Positions 10,260 to 19,496 of a stretch of DNA of 64,000 nt are shown here, one piece after another. The stretch's first letter is position 1, and each line of letters opens with the position of its first letter. The position numbers and the translations under genes were made by a program. Under the pieces are notes generated by a model. The model had not been told where the DNA came from. It searched no databases and was given only the letters and a program-made list of their open reading frames with translations. Location: assembly GCA_022496805.1 (NCBI GenBank), contig CM040102.1:3921501-3985500 (forward strand), given 5' to 3'. This DNA is from Pohlia nutans (Eukaryota > Streptophyta > Bryopsida > Bryales > Mniaceae).

Positions 10260-11642
10260 TTAGGGAACAACATCCCATTGGAGCTCACACATTACACTCC
10301 CAACAGAGAGTTGTAGTATCGTATGGAAGGCATGCCATTTCTCAGTAGAGAGATCATACGACCATTGCTCATATTCACGGGTAACTACTAGCATAAAACC
10401 CTTGCATGCGAGCACACTTTCCTGATAGCACCTGATCGACCTACGAAACCAGAAGTTGGTACTGCGGTGATCTTTTAGTTTCAACCATTTTGCTCCACTC
10501 TCTAGAAATTGAAACTCTGCAAAAAACCACTCTGCAAATTCTGATACTCCCCCTCCCTCCATTGCTTCTTGTTCTTTCCAACACAAAACAAAGAGCCGAT
10601 CTTGCACGAGTGTACAATGGTTCATAGTAAAGTCTAAATTCTCGTCTCTAAGTAGATCAGCAACTACTAAAATCTCAAGGAAATGGCCTTCTACGCAATC
10701 ATACACACAAGGAGTCCCTTCATTGCGACGATGGCCGATAAAGTCTCGATACCGCTGGTCTCGATACCCCAAAAAGTATCTTTTCTCTGACAGTTTTGCG
10801 GTAGTCCAGGCCCCAGTGTTGGAATGGAAAATCTCGGCTACAAGGCCTCTATTTCCGTCGGTGCTCACAATCAGCACTTGGTAGCATTTGCTGACGCGAT
10901 CCATCACGAGCTGCAGCATCCTCGGTGGATGCTTATAGTGAGAGTGGAGAGGAAGTGCTCTCACAACGCGAGTCAATGGATTGCAAACCAAAACAAGGAC
11001 AGAGACATATCCCAATTTTGTGGTCGTGCAAACAAAGCATACCAAGCCTCCATCAGAAGCGTGCATCGTGTAGAAATCGTACCACTTGTATCCGGTGTTA
11101 ATTTGCATCACATGCCAAGTATTCGATCTCAAGTCATACAACCTGACCCGGAAGCTCCTGGAGGCGCTATACACGGAAGTGATAATTGCAAACATCTTGG
11201 GATGCGCATCTGTACAAACCTACTTGAAATCATGGGAGTTTAGGATCCTATTCCATTGCTTGGACAGGCATCAAAGGCAAATGATACGTGCCAACGGTAG
11301 ACGTGCGAACACACGCTGCAACAACTCCTCTGGGAGATCACTTCATATTACGGGGTTCATTGATGCTGCATGATTTTCACATGCATATTCACAAGACGGT
11401 ACTCGATCCTCTACACTCGGTAAGAGTTTGTTGGACGCAAGAGCTTTCTGATCTGAGAATCCCATTTCTTGGGCTGCAGATTCAACGACTTCCTCTATCG
11501 CTGTAGGTTCTCCAGTGCCTGCAATGAGATCATCCAGTGCGAGCCGCAATGCATGTGCGTTCTGAACGAGGCTCACTCTTGACTTTTCACGTTTGGTATC
11601 TTCCGATGTAGCAACCTGGACAATATAAAACCATCCTATCAA
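10260..11642 (-). pseudogene. F-box protein gene with three in-frame stops
   Basis: One reading frame runs from 11642 to the stop at 10260, broken at 11343-11345 (TGA), 11271-11273 (TGA) and 11220-11222 (TAG). The middle part reads as an F-box starting DLPEELLQRVFARLPLARII, followed by the usual CLSKQWNRIL-like segment. The second and third stops fall in and just after the F-box. Downstream, 311 codons are open and look like the beta-propeller (kelch/FBA-like) substrate domain of plant F-box proteins, with repeated RLYDLRSNTWHVM and SYDLSTEKWHAF phrases. F-box proteins are the substrate receptors of SCF ubiquitin ligases. All three stops are one C-to-T change from Arg or Gln codons. A shorter protein from the Met at 11195 would lack the F-box. 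The upstream part to 11642 may be preceded by another exon. Confidence 0.75.
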
Positions 11643-12072
11643 ATGCTAAAATCCCCTTGTTTCTCACTCTCTCTCTCGCGCTTTCTCTCAACGTGTGTCT
11701 TTGAAGGGAGCAATTGATAATCAAAATACTAAAAGCGAATCTGAGAAGGTTGGCTGAACAATACTCGTACACAATGGACTGTGTATTGTGCTTTACAAAA
11801 GAAGAAGAAAGAAACAATCAACACCTTGTGCATAAATTCATACTTGTGATAAATGAATAAACGACGAACTTTGCATAGAAATAGAAGAAGTATGTTAGTA
11901 TAGTTTTTAAAATTCCACCCGATTTCTCCAAAAACTTAATGCAAAACCATAGCTGTACATGAGATGAGTCTCATTATGATTGGTAATGATCAAGGAGACG
12001 AGCAGGGAGTAATTATTATGGAGGGAGAGTTGATGTCCAAAGTTCTCTGATACAAATTGCTCTGATACAAAT
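11643..12072. other. Upstream of the F-box locus; primer-binding-like sequence at its end
   Basis: No gene is recognised. A CT-rich tract at 11666-11690 could be 5' UTR of the F-box locus. At the right end ctctgatacaaatt occurs twice in tandem (12046 and 12060). On the minus strand it resembles the initiator-Met tRNA primer site TGGTATCAGAGC with one or two changes. Confidence 0.4.
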
Positions 12073-12527
12073 TGTTAGGAACGGCATGAAGAAAATAATA
12101 ATAAAATAAAAATCACGATGTTTTAATAAATGTATTCATAAATACATTTATAAAACTCTAAGAGTAATACAACCTCCAAACTATAGATAAGAGATCTCAA
12201 CAAAAAAAGAGCCTCTACCTTCCCACCCTCGAGCTTTATATGCTAAGTTAGAAACTATTAGTTTATCTCTAAACTGTCTTTTACTTTCTATTTTAAATTA
12301 TATTTATTCATTTTGTTTTTCCTACTTCAAATTTAGATTTGGTCTATTTACAATTGCTATTTCAAAATTAGAAATAGTCTTTTACTTTTCCTATTTCTTG
12401 AAAAACTAGATAGTCTATAGATCATTAAGTCCTTTAACTTTTAAATTTGGAGTGCACCTCATCTAGAATATGTTCGTAGAAATTGTTCATTAGTGAAAAG
12501 GGCGGATTGAAAAGCCTCATGTTAACA
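12073..12527 (-). mobile_element. Probable Ty1-copia LTR remnant (455 bp)
   Basis: Starts TGTTAGGAACGG and ends CATGTTAACA, giving TG..CA termini with inverted TGTTA/TAACA. The adjacent sequence outside the left end looks like a degenerate copia primer-binding site read on the minus strand, so this would be the 5' LTR of a minus-strand element whose interior is lost. No gag or pol frame is seen and no second LTR was found. Confidence 0.45.
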
Positions 12528-12664
12528 AGCAATGATATCTTCATAGAATCTTAGAATCTCATCATTATTTGATTTCAGAGGGTTTGTCGAAAGATACTTG
12601 TGCATAGGGAATGGTTCTCTGCAAGGTCATACCCATGCTTAGCAGTTTAGGTTCAAATAAGATT

Positions 12665-13006
12665 TCAAAGTGTAGTGATTTTAGTACTCATATTTTAATA
12701 CTTTAAGTTGGGATGGATTGAAATGTAATACTCATATTAGAGTTGCTTGATTTTAGTACTTGACTTTTTCAAGAGCACTTTTAGACTAATATCTTTGAAA
12801 TTTGGGTAGAACATTGCGATATGAAATGAGGCATAAAAATTTCACAAATCATCCCCTTTCTAATCAAATCACACATGCACAAAGCTAACTTCTCATAAAA
12901 GTTTCAGTAGAAAATCCACACTACAAAATGTGCATGATAAATGAGAAATTGAAGTTCAAATCCGTACATCTTGCAAAATATGCATGATTGGACGGTTAGG
13001 GGTTAA
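12665..13006. mobile_element. 5'-truncated piggyBac-like MITE
   Basis: Matches the right half of the intact element at 43205-43774 (ggcataaaaatttcacaaatc, catccc..ctaatca) and ends ggacggttaggggttaa, with TTAA at 13003-13006. The left terminus is missing. Confidence 0.6.
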
Positions 13007-13079
13007 GGGTTAAGAGGCAGTAAAGGAACAACGCAACCAAAACCATGCATTCCAGAATGAACCTTCGCAATACCTCAAG

Positions 13080-13330
13080 GAAGTCACTTAGTGTGAATTT
13101 CGGGTATATATAAGAGAACAAAGGGTATTTAATGAGGGGCTATGAAATATTTGGAATATTGTATAATTTATAATTTATTTAAGATATATTCAATATACGT
13201 TTTTAAGAATATTTGCAAAATATTCCCAATTTGGTTTTAAAGCACCCTATATTACTATTATAAATTTATCATTTTTATCTCAAACGAATAAAAGACACCC
13301 TATATTTGTTCCCTCATAGTTATTTAAATT
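13080..13330. mobile_element. Degraded hAT-like MITE fragment
   Basis: Contains gaacaaagggtatttaa near 13118 and, about 180 bases later, the inverse phrase of the type cctatatttgttccctcat. The same blocks occur inside 34008-34293 and 28555-28796. The GGGAGGTCAC termini are not clear here. Confidence 0.4.
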
Positions 13331-13534
13331 CATGACAAGGACTTCTTTGGGTTCAATATTCATCACTTCTTGCAACTGCAAGAGAAAAAATAATATTAAT
13401 GTTCCATTATCCTTGAGTAAATGGTTGCCATACAGCCATCAATTTCAATTTGTGTAATAGAAATAGGACTCATGCGTCAGGTGGTGATCCCAGTTCGTTG
13501 CCATTATTTTGAAGAATGAGTCTACATGGCAATA

Positions 13535-13590
13535 TTCGTTTAGTTGGGACTATTCCATTATATTGGGACTATTCCATCATATTGGGACTT
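13535..13590. repeat. Short tandem repeat, unit ttgggactattccattata
   Basis: A unit of about 20 bases beginning ttgggactattcca is repeated two and a half times. It lies in otherwise featureless AT-rich DNA. Confidence 0.7.
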
Positions 13591-14139
13591 TTTGAAATCT
13601 ACACTTGGCATAGATCCAATGAGACATTGCTCACTGAATTTATGCTGGTTGTAGTGAACTGAGGGTACTGAAGAAATATTAGGGAAGTAAAGATGGACTT
13701 TTGAGACTTATTGTTCGTTGGGAAGGGCGGATTGGAAACTCTGTTTGCCTGGCTTGCCAACCGACAAATTTTCGTTGGATGAAGAAATAGATGACTGCCT
13801 GATCAAGAAATTTGCACCTGCAAAAAACTTACAAAGATTTTGCTTCATTAAGAAACCGATGTGAAGCAGGACTGATGATAATTCTGCAATGGCATAGATT
13901 AAGGCCTCTTTACACTAGAAACGAGAAGTCGTGGAGAAAACCGGCCAAGGGCCATGGCTCATTCTTGAGAAGCCAAACTTTGAATTTGACGTCCTTTGGA
14001 TATAGTGTAAAGTGAGAAGGGGCCCTAAAACAATGTGCTGATTTTTTTAATACCCCTCTCATTTCTACCCCACTACCTCTCCTTTCTACCCCAAGGCCAA
14101 GACTCTAGACTCTCGGGGGGGGCCACCACCGCCTATTCT

Positions 14140-14226
14140 AAGCTAAAAAGGCAAAAAGAGGGGGAGGGGGAGGGAAAAAAGGAAAAAGGAGGGGGAGAAG
14201 AAAAAAAAGAAAAAAGAAAAAGAATT
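14140..14226 (+). repeat. Polypurine tract
   Basis: About 85 bases of almost pure A and G, with runs of five G between blocks of A. Such tracts can adopt triplex or quadruplex structure. The 66-codon frame here is low-complexity Lys/Glu/Gly and not a gene. Confidence 0.8.
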
Positions 14227-14957
14227 GAGCGTTGAGATCTCCTTGACCGTGCGTCTGCTCGTTACGTTCTTGGTACCGTTAGAAAGCTCTTGACAAGGAG
14301 AGATGTAGCAAAGTCATATCATTGCTTTTAGAGGTACATCGCAAGAGTTTTGGATTTTTGAGTGATTTTGACATCATAAATTGAATTAAATTTTGAAAAA
14401 TTAAAATTGGAAGTTTTTGATGTCATTCTTGGCATCGTTAAAAAGCTTCGTCTATAAATAGGGGTGCACCAAAGTCATTTCATAAGTATTGAATCTATGG
14501 CGTAAAAGTTATGGATTTTTAATCAAATTTCCTCACCATAAATTGAAATAAAATTATGGATAAATAAATCAAAAAATAAAAATAAAAGCAGAAGCATCGC
14601 TAAATCAGGGGGAGGCCAACATCACACGGCCACACTAGTTGTTGTCTAGAATTCGAACATGAAAAATTACAATGATCTTTAATTTTAAATAGAAAATAAC
14701 AAAAACAACTTTGTTACTAGTTAAGGTGAAAAAATTGTTTTAAATTGAATTTTTAAATCAAACTAAATTTCCTCAAATAATAAAATTGATCTTGAATAGG
14801 ATTTTAAAATATCAAAATAAAATTTGATTAATTTTTATTTTATTCTAACTTCTTTTTTTTAGGTTTTAGGGTATTCTAAAAAAATACGATATTGAATCAT
14901 TTTGCATTGTTGGAAAAAAGAAATATTCAATATTGATAAATTTATTGTAAATTCTAT

Positions 14958-15136
14958 CACTATAAAGAACTTATGTTTTTTATGACGCATTTTAGGTGAC
15001 ATCACGATGTTTTCATGTTAAGAATAACATCAAACGTAATATTCTGGAAGTTACGTTTGATGTTATTTTTAACATGAAAACATCGTGATGTCACCTAAAA
15101 TGCATTATAAAAAACATGAGCTTCGATCTTATAGTG
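14958..15136. mobile_element. Fold-back CACTA-type MITE with near-perfect hairpin
   Basis: Left end CACTATAAAG, right end CTTATAGTG, flanked by TAT at 14955-14957 and 15137-15139. The two arms are about 80 bases each with only a few mismatches and a loop of about 11 bases. The core (gtgacatcacgatgttttca) is perfectly complementary. It is nested in the 2.65-kb Harbinger-like element. A transcript would fold into a long stem suitable for small-RNA processing. Confidence 0.85.
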
Positions 15137-16074
15137 TATATAATAAATGAGGTAATCTAAATTGAAATGAAAATAAATGAAATTATGTAGTAAAGTGAAG
15201 AATATAAAAAATGATTACAATTAGAGTTTTCATTTTATTTTTACAAAGAAACATGTGTTGAATTTGTATTTACATAACAAAAATGAAAACCGATGCTCTC
15301 TAAAATTCATCAATATGACAATTAAAATCTCCATATCATCATAGTTTTACATATGTGATAAAAATTGTATATCAGTATTGAATGAAACACATAAATAGAA
15401 CATGCCAAAGTGTTTTTGGAAATTATAAGTAGTTTTTTCCGAATTTCACATAAACTATTTATTGAAATTTTCAAAATGATGAAAAATTACCAATTTTTAC
15501 ACATCTTAATATTATTTGAGTGATCAAGCATGAGTTTTGGTGGAAGAAAGAATTGGTCTTGTGATCAAATTCATTCTAAGTCACTCCCAAATGATATGGG
15601 ATAAGAAGATCTTGCAAGCCCATGTGAATTCTCGCTACACCATTTTTTTCAGTAGACTTTGGTGCACAATTGAGCATAGAGAATGATTTTATTTTAAAAT
15701 GTTTTCAACTAAGAAAAGCTAGAAGGCCAAGTCATCTTCCACGTCCAAAAACAATTTTGTGATTCGAAGTTTTTATGAATGAGATGTGGACAAATTTCAG
15801 TAAGATGGTGAAGAATGTGCATGAGTTGAATGATAAGAAAATGTGTTGTGATCAGACTTTCGAGGCTCAATTGTGCATAGTAGACTAACTTATTTTTAGT
15901 ACTGATCAACAAAGAAAAGTTTCACTATCAAGCAGTCTTTCACCTCCAAAAAGAATTTTGTGATTTGGAATTCTAATAATTGAGTTATGCACGTTTTTGT
16001 AAAGGAGTTAACCGGTGAATAGTCAACTTTAAAGCAATTGTCCTACTTTGTCCTATCCAAGAATGAGACCCCAC

Positions 16075-16095
16075 GGGGGGGGGGGGGGGGGGGGG
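16075..16095 (+). repeat. Homopolymer run of about 21 G
   Basis: An uninterrupted G tract in AT-rich DNA. Its exact length may be an assembly estimate, since long G runs are hard to sequence. Confidence 0.7.
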
Positions 16096-16269
16096 CGCTT
16101 ATACCGGGCATACACACACTATCATATGCTTGTATATGACTGCACTAATGAATTGTAATGTAAAAGGACGAAAATCAGGAATGAATAGTAATAGCTGTGG
16201 GTAGAAAACGGGTCAAAAAACTGGCCGTCAGTAGAAGTGGCCGTTCTGAAAAATTATTTAAAAAATGAA

Positions 16270-16375
16270 AATGATTGGCTGTGAGAATTTTGGCCAAACG
16301 GCCCCCCGGATTTTGTGTCAGGCCCACTTCTTGAGGTGGGCCTGACGAAAAATCCGGGGGACTTGAAAAATGTGC
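16270..16375. repeat. Inverted repeat around ggcccacctc
   Basis: The phrases ccggattttgtgtcaggccc and gggcctgacgaaaaatccgg form a hairpin with arms of about 24 bases around a short loop near 16325. It lies within the large Harbinger-like element. Confidence 0.7.
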
Positions 16376-17021
16376 CTTTTTGCTGCCACCTACGACAAAA
16401 GTGTTGTCCATGTCATTTTCTCCTCGTTTTTTCCCTTGGATTGAAAATTTCGGGTGTATAGTGACCTTCGTTGGTCTTCTCGATTTCTACGCATCCCATT
16501 GGCTGAAATTTCTTTTCTCACGGCCCCTCGCTCCTAGTGTAAAGAGGGCCTAAGGTTTAGAGTTTAACGAAACCTGAAATGTAACAGGCTCGATAGGTGA
16601 GGCAATCTGTGCTAGTTTGCACTCACTGCCCCCAAGTGGTCAAGACTTGGTGAGTGCGATCCGTCACGTAGGACAAGTGTGTACATTGAACTCTGACAGT
16701 GTTGTGAGTGAGAAGCAACACCTTTGCTAGTAGTGAGGGCGCTCAAATGATGAAGTATAGTAAGTTCTGGCTATGGCGCTTGCTCAATCTTCATTCCACT
16801 ACTATGAACATTACACAATTCATTTAGTCAATGCATCACAAGGAGCTCATATGGTTCCCATGTGTCGATTCCCCGTGAGTGTCACTTTTCCCTATGATTC
16901 CAAGTTTTGACATACTTAAGCTTAGTCATCTAATTGTGGGAGGAAAGTTTTAACATGCGTCGAATTCTGAAGCTCAAAGGGAAAGGTGACACTCATAGGG
17001 GAATCAACACATGGAAACCAT

Positions 17022-17084
17022 ATGAGACCCCTTTCACTACTACAAGGAAACCATATGAGACCCCTTTCACCACTACAAGGAAAC
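17022..17084 (+). repeat. Direct repeat of a 32-base unit
   Basis: The unit accatatgagacccctttca followed by ctactacaaggaa occurs twice in tandem. The second copy runs into the CACTA-type element that starts at 17071. Confidence 0.75.
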
Positions 17085-17162
17085 TAGTCGCTTCTCACTG
17101 CTAATTCAAGCCATTCAATCCTTCATTGCAGTCAGTGAAAAGCGACGGGTTTGCTTATAGTG
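17071..17162. mobile_element. Short CACTA-type MITE (92 bp)
   Basis: Begins CACTACAAGGAAACTAGTCG and ends CGACGGGTTTGCTTATAGTG, with inner inverted blocks cgcttctcactg and cagtgaaaagcg. Flanks are CAC and CGC, an imperfect 3-bp duplication. Same superfamily as the other CACTA MITEs here. Confidence 0.65.
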
Positions 17163-17760
17163 CGCCAGGCTCAATAACCAAAACCACCTTAATATACATC
17201 AACTTTTTTTCATGTTTGGGCATCAATATGAAGGTTCTCGCACGATCCATCTGCCATATGCTTTGATCCTTTCACCTCTATATCTCTTGTTATCTCTTGT
17301 TGTGTAACTCCAAAGATTTTTTTACTTTTTGTTTGATGCAAATGAATCCTATATTCCATTGTCACAATAGGTTACAAGAGAAAGATGGACACACTGACTC
17401 AAAGTTGACAACTTGAAACCCCAGTTGGCAATAACTATTTAATTTTGTTTAAATAATTAATGCACTCTAAACTTGAACGTGTAGTAACTCCAAAGATTAA
17501 TTTGATTGAAGATTTGAGTTTGTAAAGGTGCAACTAGGTTTGAGGGGTTCAAAATATTTCATTTAATTTTCAAATTTTCACACTTTCAAAAGGAGAAAGT
17601 GAAAACACAAAATGAAAAAACAAGGAATCATAAGAATTCAAATGTTTTTGGTAGATGACCTGAAATAAACACAAGTTTTGATGTTAATATTATTTAAATT
17701 CTCAAATTCAATATACATTCATCATCCGTAGGTTACATGAATAAAAATTAGTGTGTTTTG

Positions 17761-18132
17761 CAACTGGAGAGAGTCATCTGGGATGCTGTTGTGGACCTTG
17801 CAAGAGCGGCATGGTTATGCGTCACAAAACTGGCTAGACATCAACTGACCTCAGCACGACGAGCTTGCAGGGAGTTCACACGGCGCTGGGCCCAAACCAG
17901 CGCTGTTCTCTGTACGCTTCAGAACGATCAGGCTCGATGGATTCACGTTCGGCCGCCCAGGGGTACTTTCAGATAGATTGATTAGTATGGTAGGTTGGTT
18001 ATATCAGGTTTGAAAATTCAAAAAATAAATAAAATTCGCCAGGCAGGCAGGCTTGCCTTGATTCCGCAGCCGTGTATTTTCTCTTTTGCAATGGAAGGTC
18101 ACCATTTGTCTCAAAAAAAAAAAAAAAAAAAA
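17761..18132 (+). mobile_element. 5'-truncated LINE-type retroposon with poly-A and target duplication
   Basis: About 370 bases ending in more than 20 A, bounded by direct repeats of aattagtgtgttttg (17746-17760 and 18133-18147). The left two thirds are GC-rich and encode an open C-terminal frame of about 70 residues (..WDAVVDLARAAWLC.., ..RRWAQTSAVLCTLQ..) followed by a 3' UTR-like tail. Poly-A plus a target duplication of about 15 bases is the signature of LINE-driven insertion. It could be a truncated LINE or a partial processed copy of a cellular mRNA; the protein is too short for me to decide. Confidence 0.7.
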
Positions 18133-18147
18133 AATTAGTGTGTTTTG

Positions 18148-19380
18148 TTTGGTCTTGTTGTCAGGGAAATAAGGATGGAATTATCAGGCCATTGAATACG
18201 TTTTGCAACTCATAGCTCGGATGGAGTATTGTGTTGTAGTGTTTTTTTTAACAATTTTTTTTCAATTTTTAGTGGTACACGTTTTATTCTATTTAGTGTC
18301 ATCTGTGATTTAATGTAATACTAAAATAGTGTAACATATAGTAATGAAATGTTTTTGTCAAATTGTTAATATATGTTGAGACTAGAATCAATGTATACCA
18401 ATTTATGGTATTTGCCACTCTTTTTTGTATCCGGATCCAAAACCATATAAAAAAGATTAAAAAACTATGGAACAATCCACAATCAAACGAAGAAATTGGA
18501 GGAAGGGGGAGCTTTGATTGGGCAGCAGCCGTGAAGAGAGACAAAGCATGTTTTTTAATAAAAAAATAGCAAAAAAGCTGGCCAGTAGCGGGTGCTAGCC
18601 GGCTTCGATGGCGGGTTGGCAGTTTTTTATTTTTTATTTTTATTGTCTCAGTCTGCCCTTCCAAGGAAGTTTTCAAGAAGTTACATGGCTGAACAATACA
18701 AACAAGGCGTAAAGTAAATCTAGGGTAAACACTGAGGCAAAGACTACGCGACTAGCTGCTTGTTTATTTTTGTTTTTTTATTTTAATACTCTTCAAGCTG
18801 CCTTCCTAGGACCCTCTTGACCTTTTTAGGTTAAAATGATCGTTAAGATGACTACACCTAACTTGGATACTTTTGTTTTTGCTATAAATTATTTGTTTTT
18901 TTTTTGGTCATTTTATGATATATTATGTAAATATAGTAAAATTTTAAATGCCAAAAGTGAACAAATATTTTAAGTAAAAATTAAAATTGAATAATTTTAA
19001 ATTCATTTAATACAAAACTAAGTTTGTTTTTGGAAATTTAATTGTACTGACAATTTTAAACATAATTTTTTTTAATTCCATCTTTTAACCAAAACACCAG
19101 CAAAGTTGTAGAATGCACAATTTACAACACATTTTCATAATGGTTTACACTACAGTAGTGTAGTGTTCGGCTTGGACAGGTAGTAACAGAACCTCACTAA
19201 AATTTCAGAAAATGGTTCATTTTAGCTTACTGTGGGTGGATAATTGTTGTGGGTACATTCATCCATGTGAACAAATTCTCATCAAATTTGGATGAATTTG
19301 GATGAATTTACCATAGTATTTTAGTATTTTTTTAATTAGTGTGGCCGTTCGAAAATACCGTGGGCCACAGTATATGGTGA
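18148..19380. other. AT-rich intergenic region
   Basis: No gene recognised. Contains T- and A-rich runs and an 18-base palindromic patch near 19146 (acactacagtagtgtagtg). The last 100 bases are presumably promoter of the helicase gene; a TGGGCC-type site (gtgggccac) lies near 19362. Confidence 0.4.
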
Positions 19381-19413
19381 TTTCAGTGTGGCAGTCCAGG
19401 GCTCGTGGGGGTT

Positions 19414-19428
19414 AAACCCTAACCCTAA
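19414..19428 (+). promoter_or_regulatory. Telo-box in the helicase promoter/5' UTR
   Basis: AAACCCTAA at 19414-19422 is followed at once by CCCTAA, about 75 bases before the ATG. Telo-boxes are known in promoters of plant ribosomal-protein and ribosome-biogenesis genes, which matches the DBP10-like product. Confidence 0.6.
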
Positions 19429-19496
19429 TTTAGAGGCTCTTTGCTTCCAGGGTTTATGTTCCTCAACCAATTTTTTTCTTTCTCCCTCTCGTAACG

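Larger units (their letters stand above)
13903..16550. mobile_element. Harbinger-like non-autonomous element, 2.65 kb
   Basis: Begins GGCCTCTTTACACTAG and ends CTAGTGTAAAGAGGGCC, flanked by TAA at 13900-13902 and 16551-16553. The same repeat near 8310 lacks the insertion (about one base difference at the site). GGCC-type ends plus a TAA duplication fit PIF/Harbinger. It has no open frame longer than about 80 codons and no transposase motif, so it depends on enzymes supplied elsewhere. It carries the polypurine tract, the CACTA hairpin and the G-run listed separately. Confidence 0.7.

Noticed and set aside
14035..14235. 66-codon frame in the polypurine tract
   Set aside because: Low-complexity Glu/Gly/Lys translation of a purine repeat.
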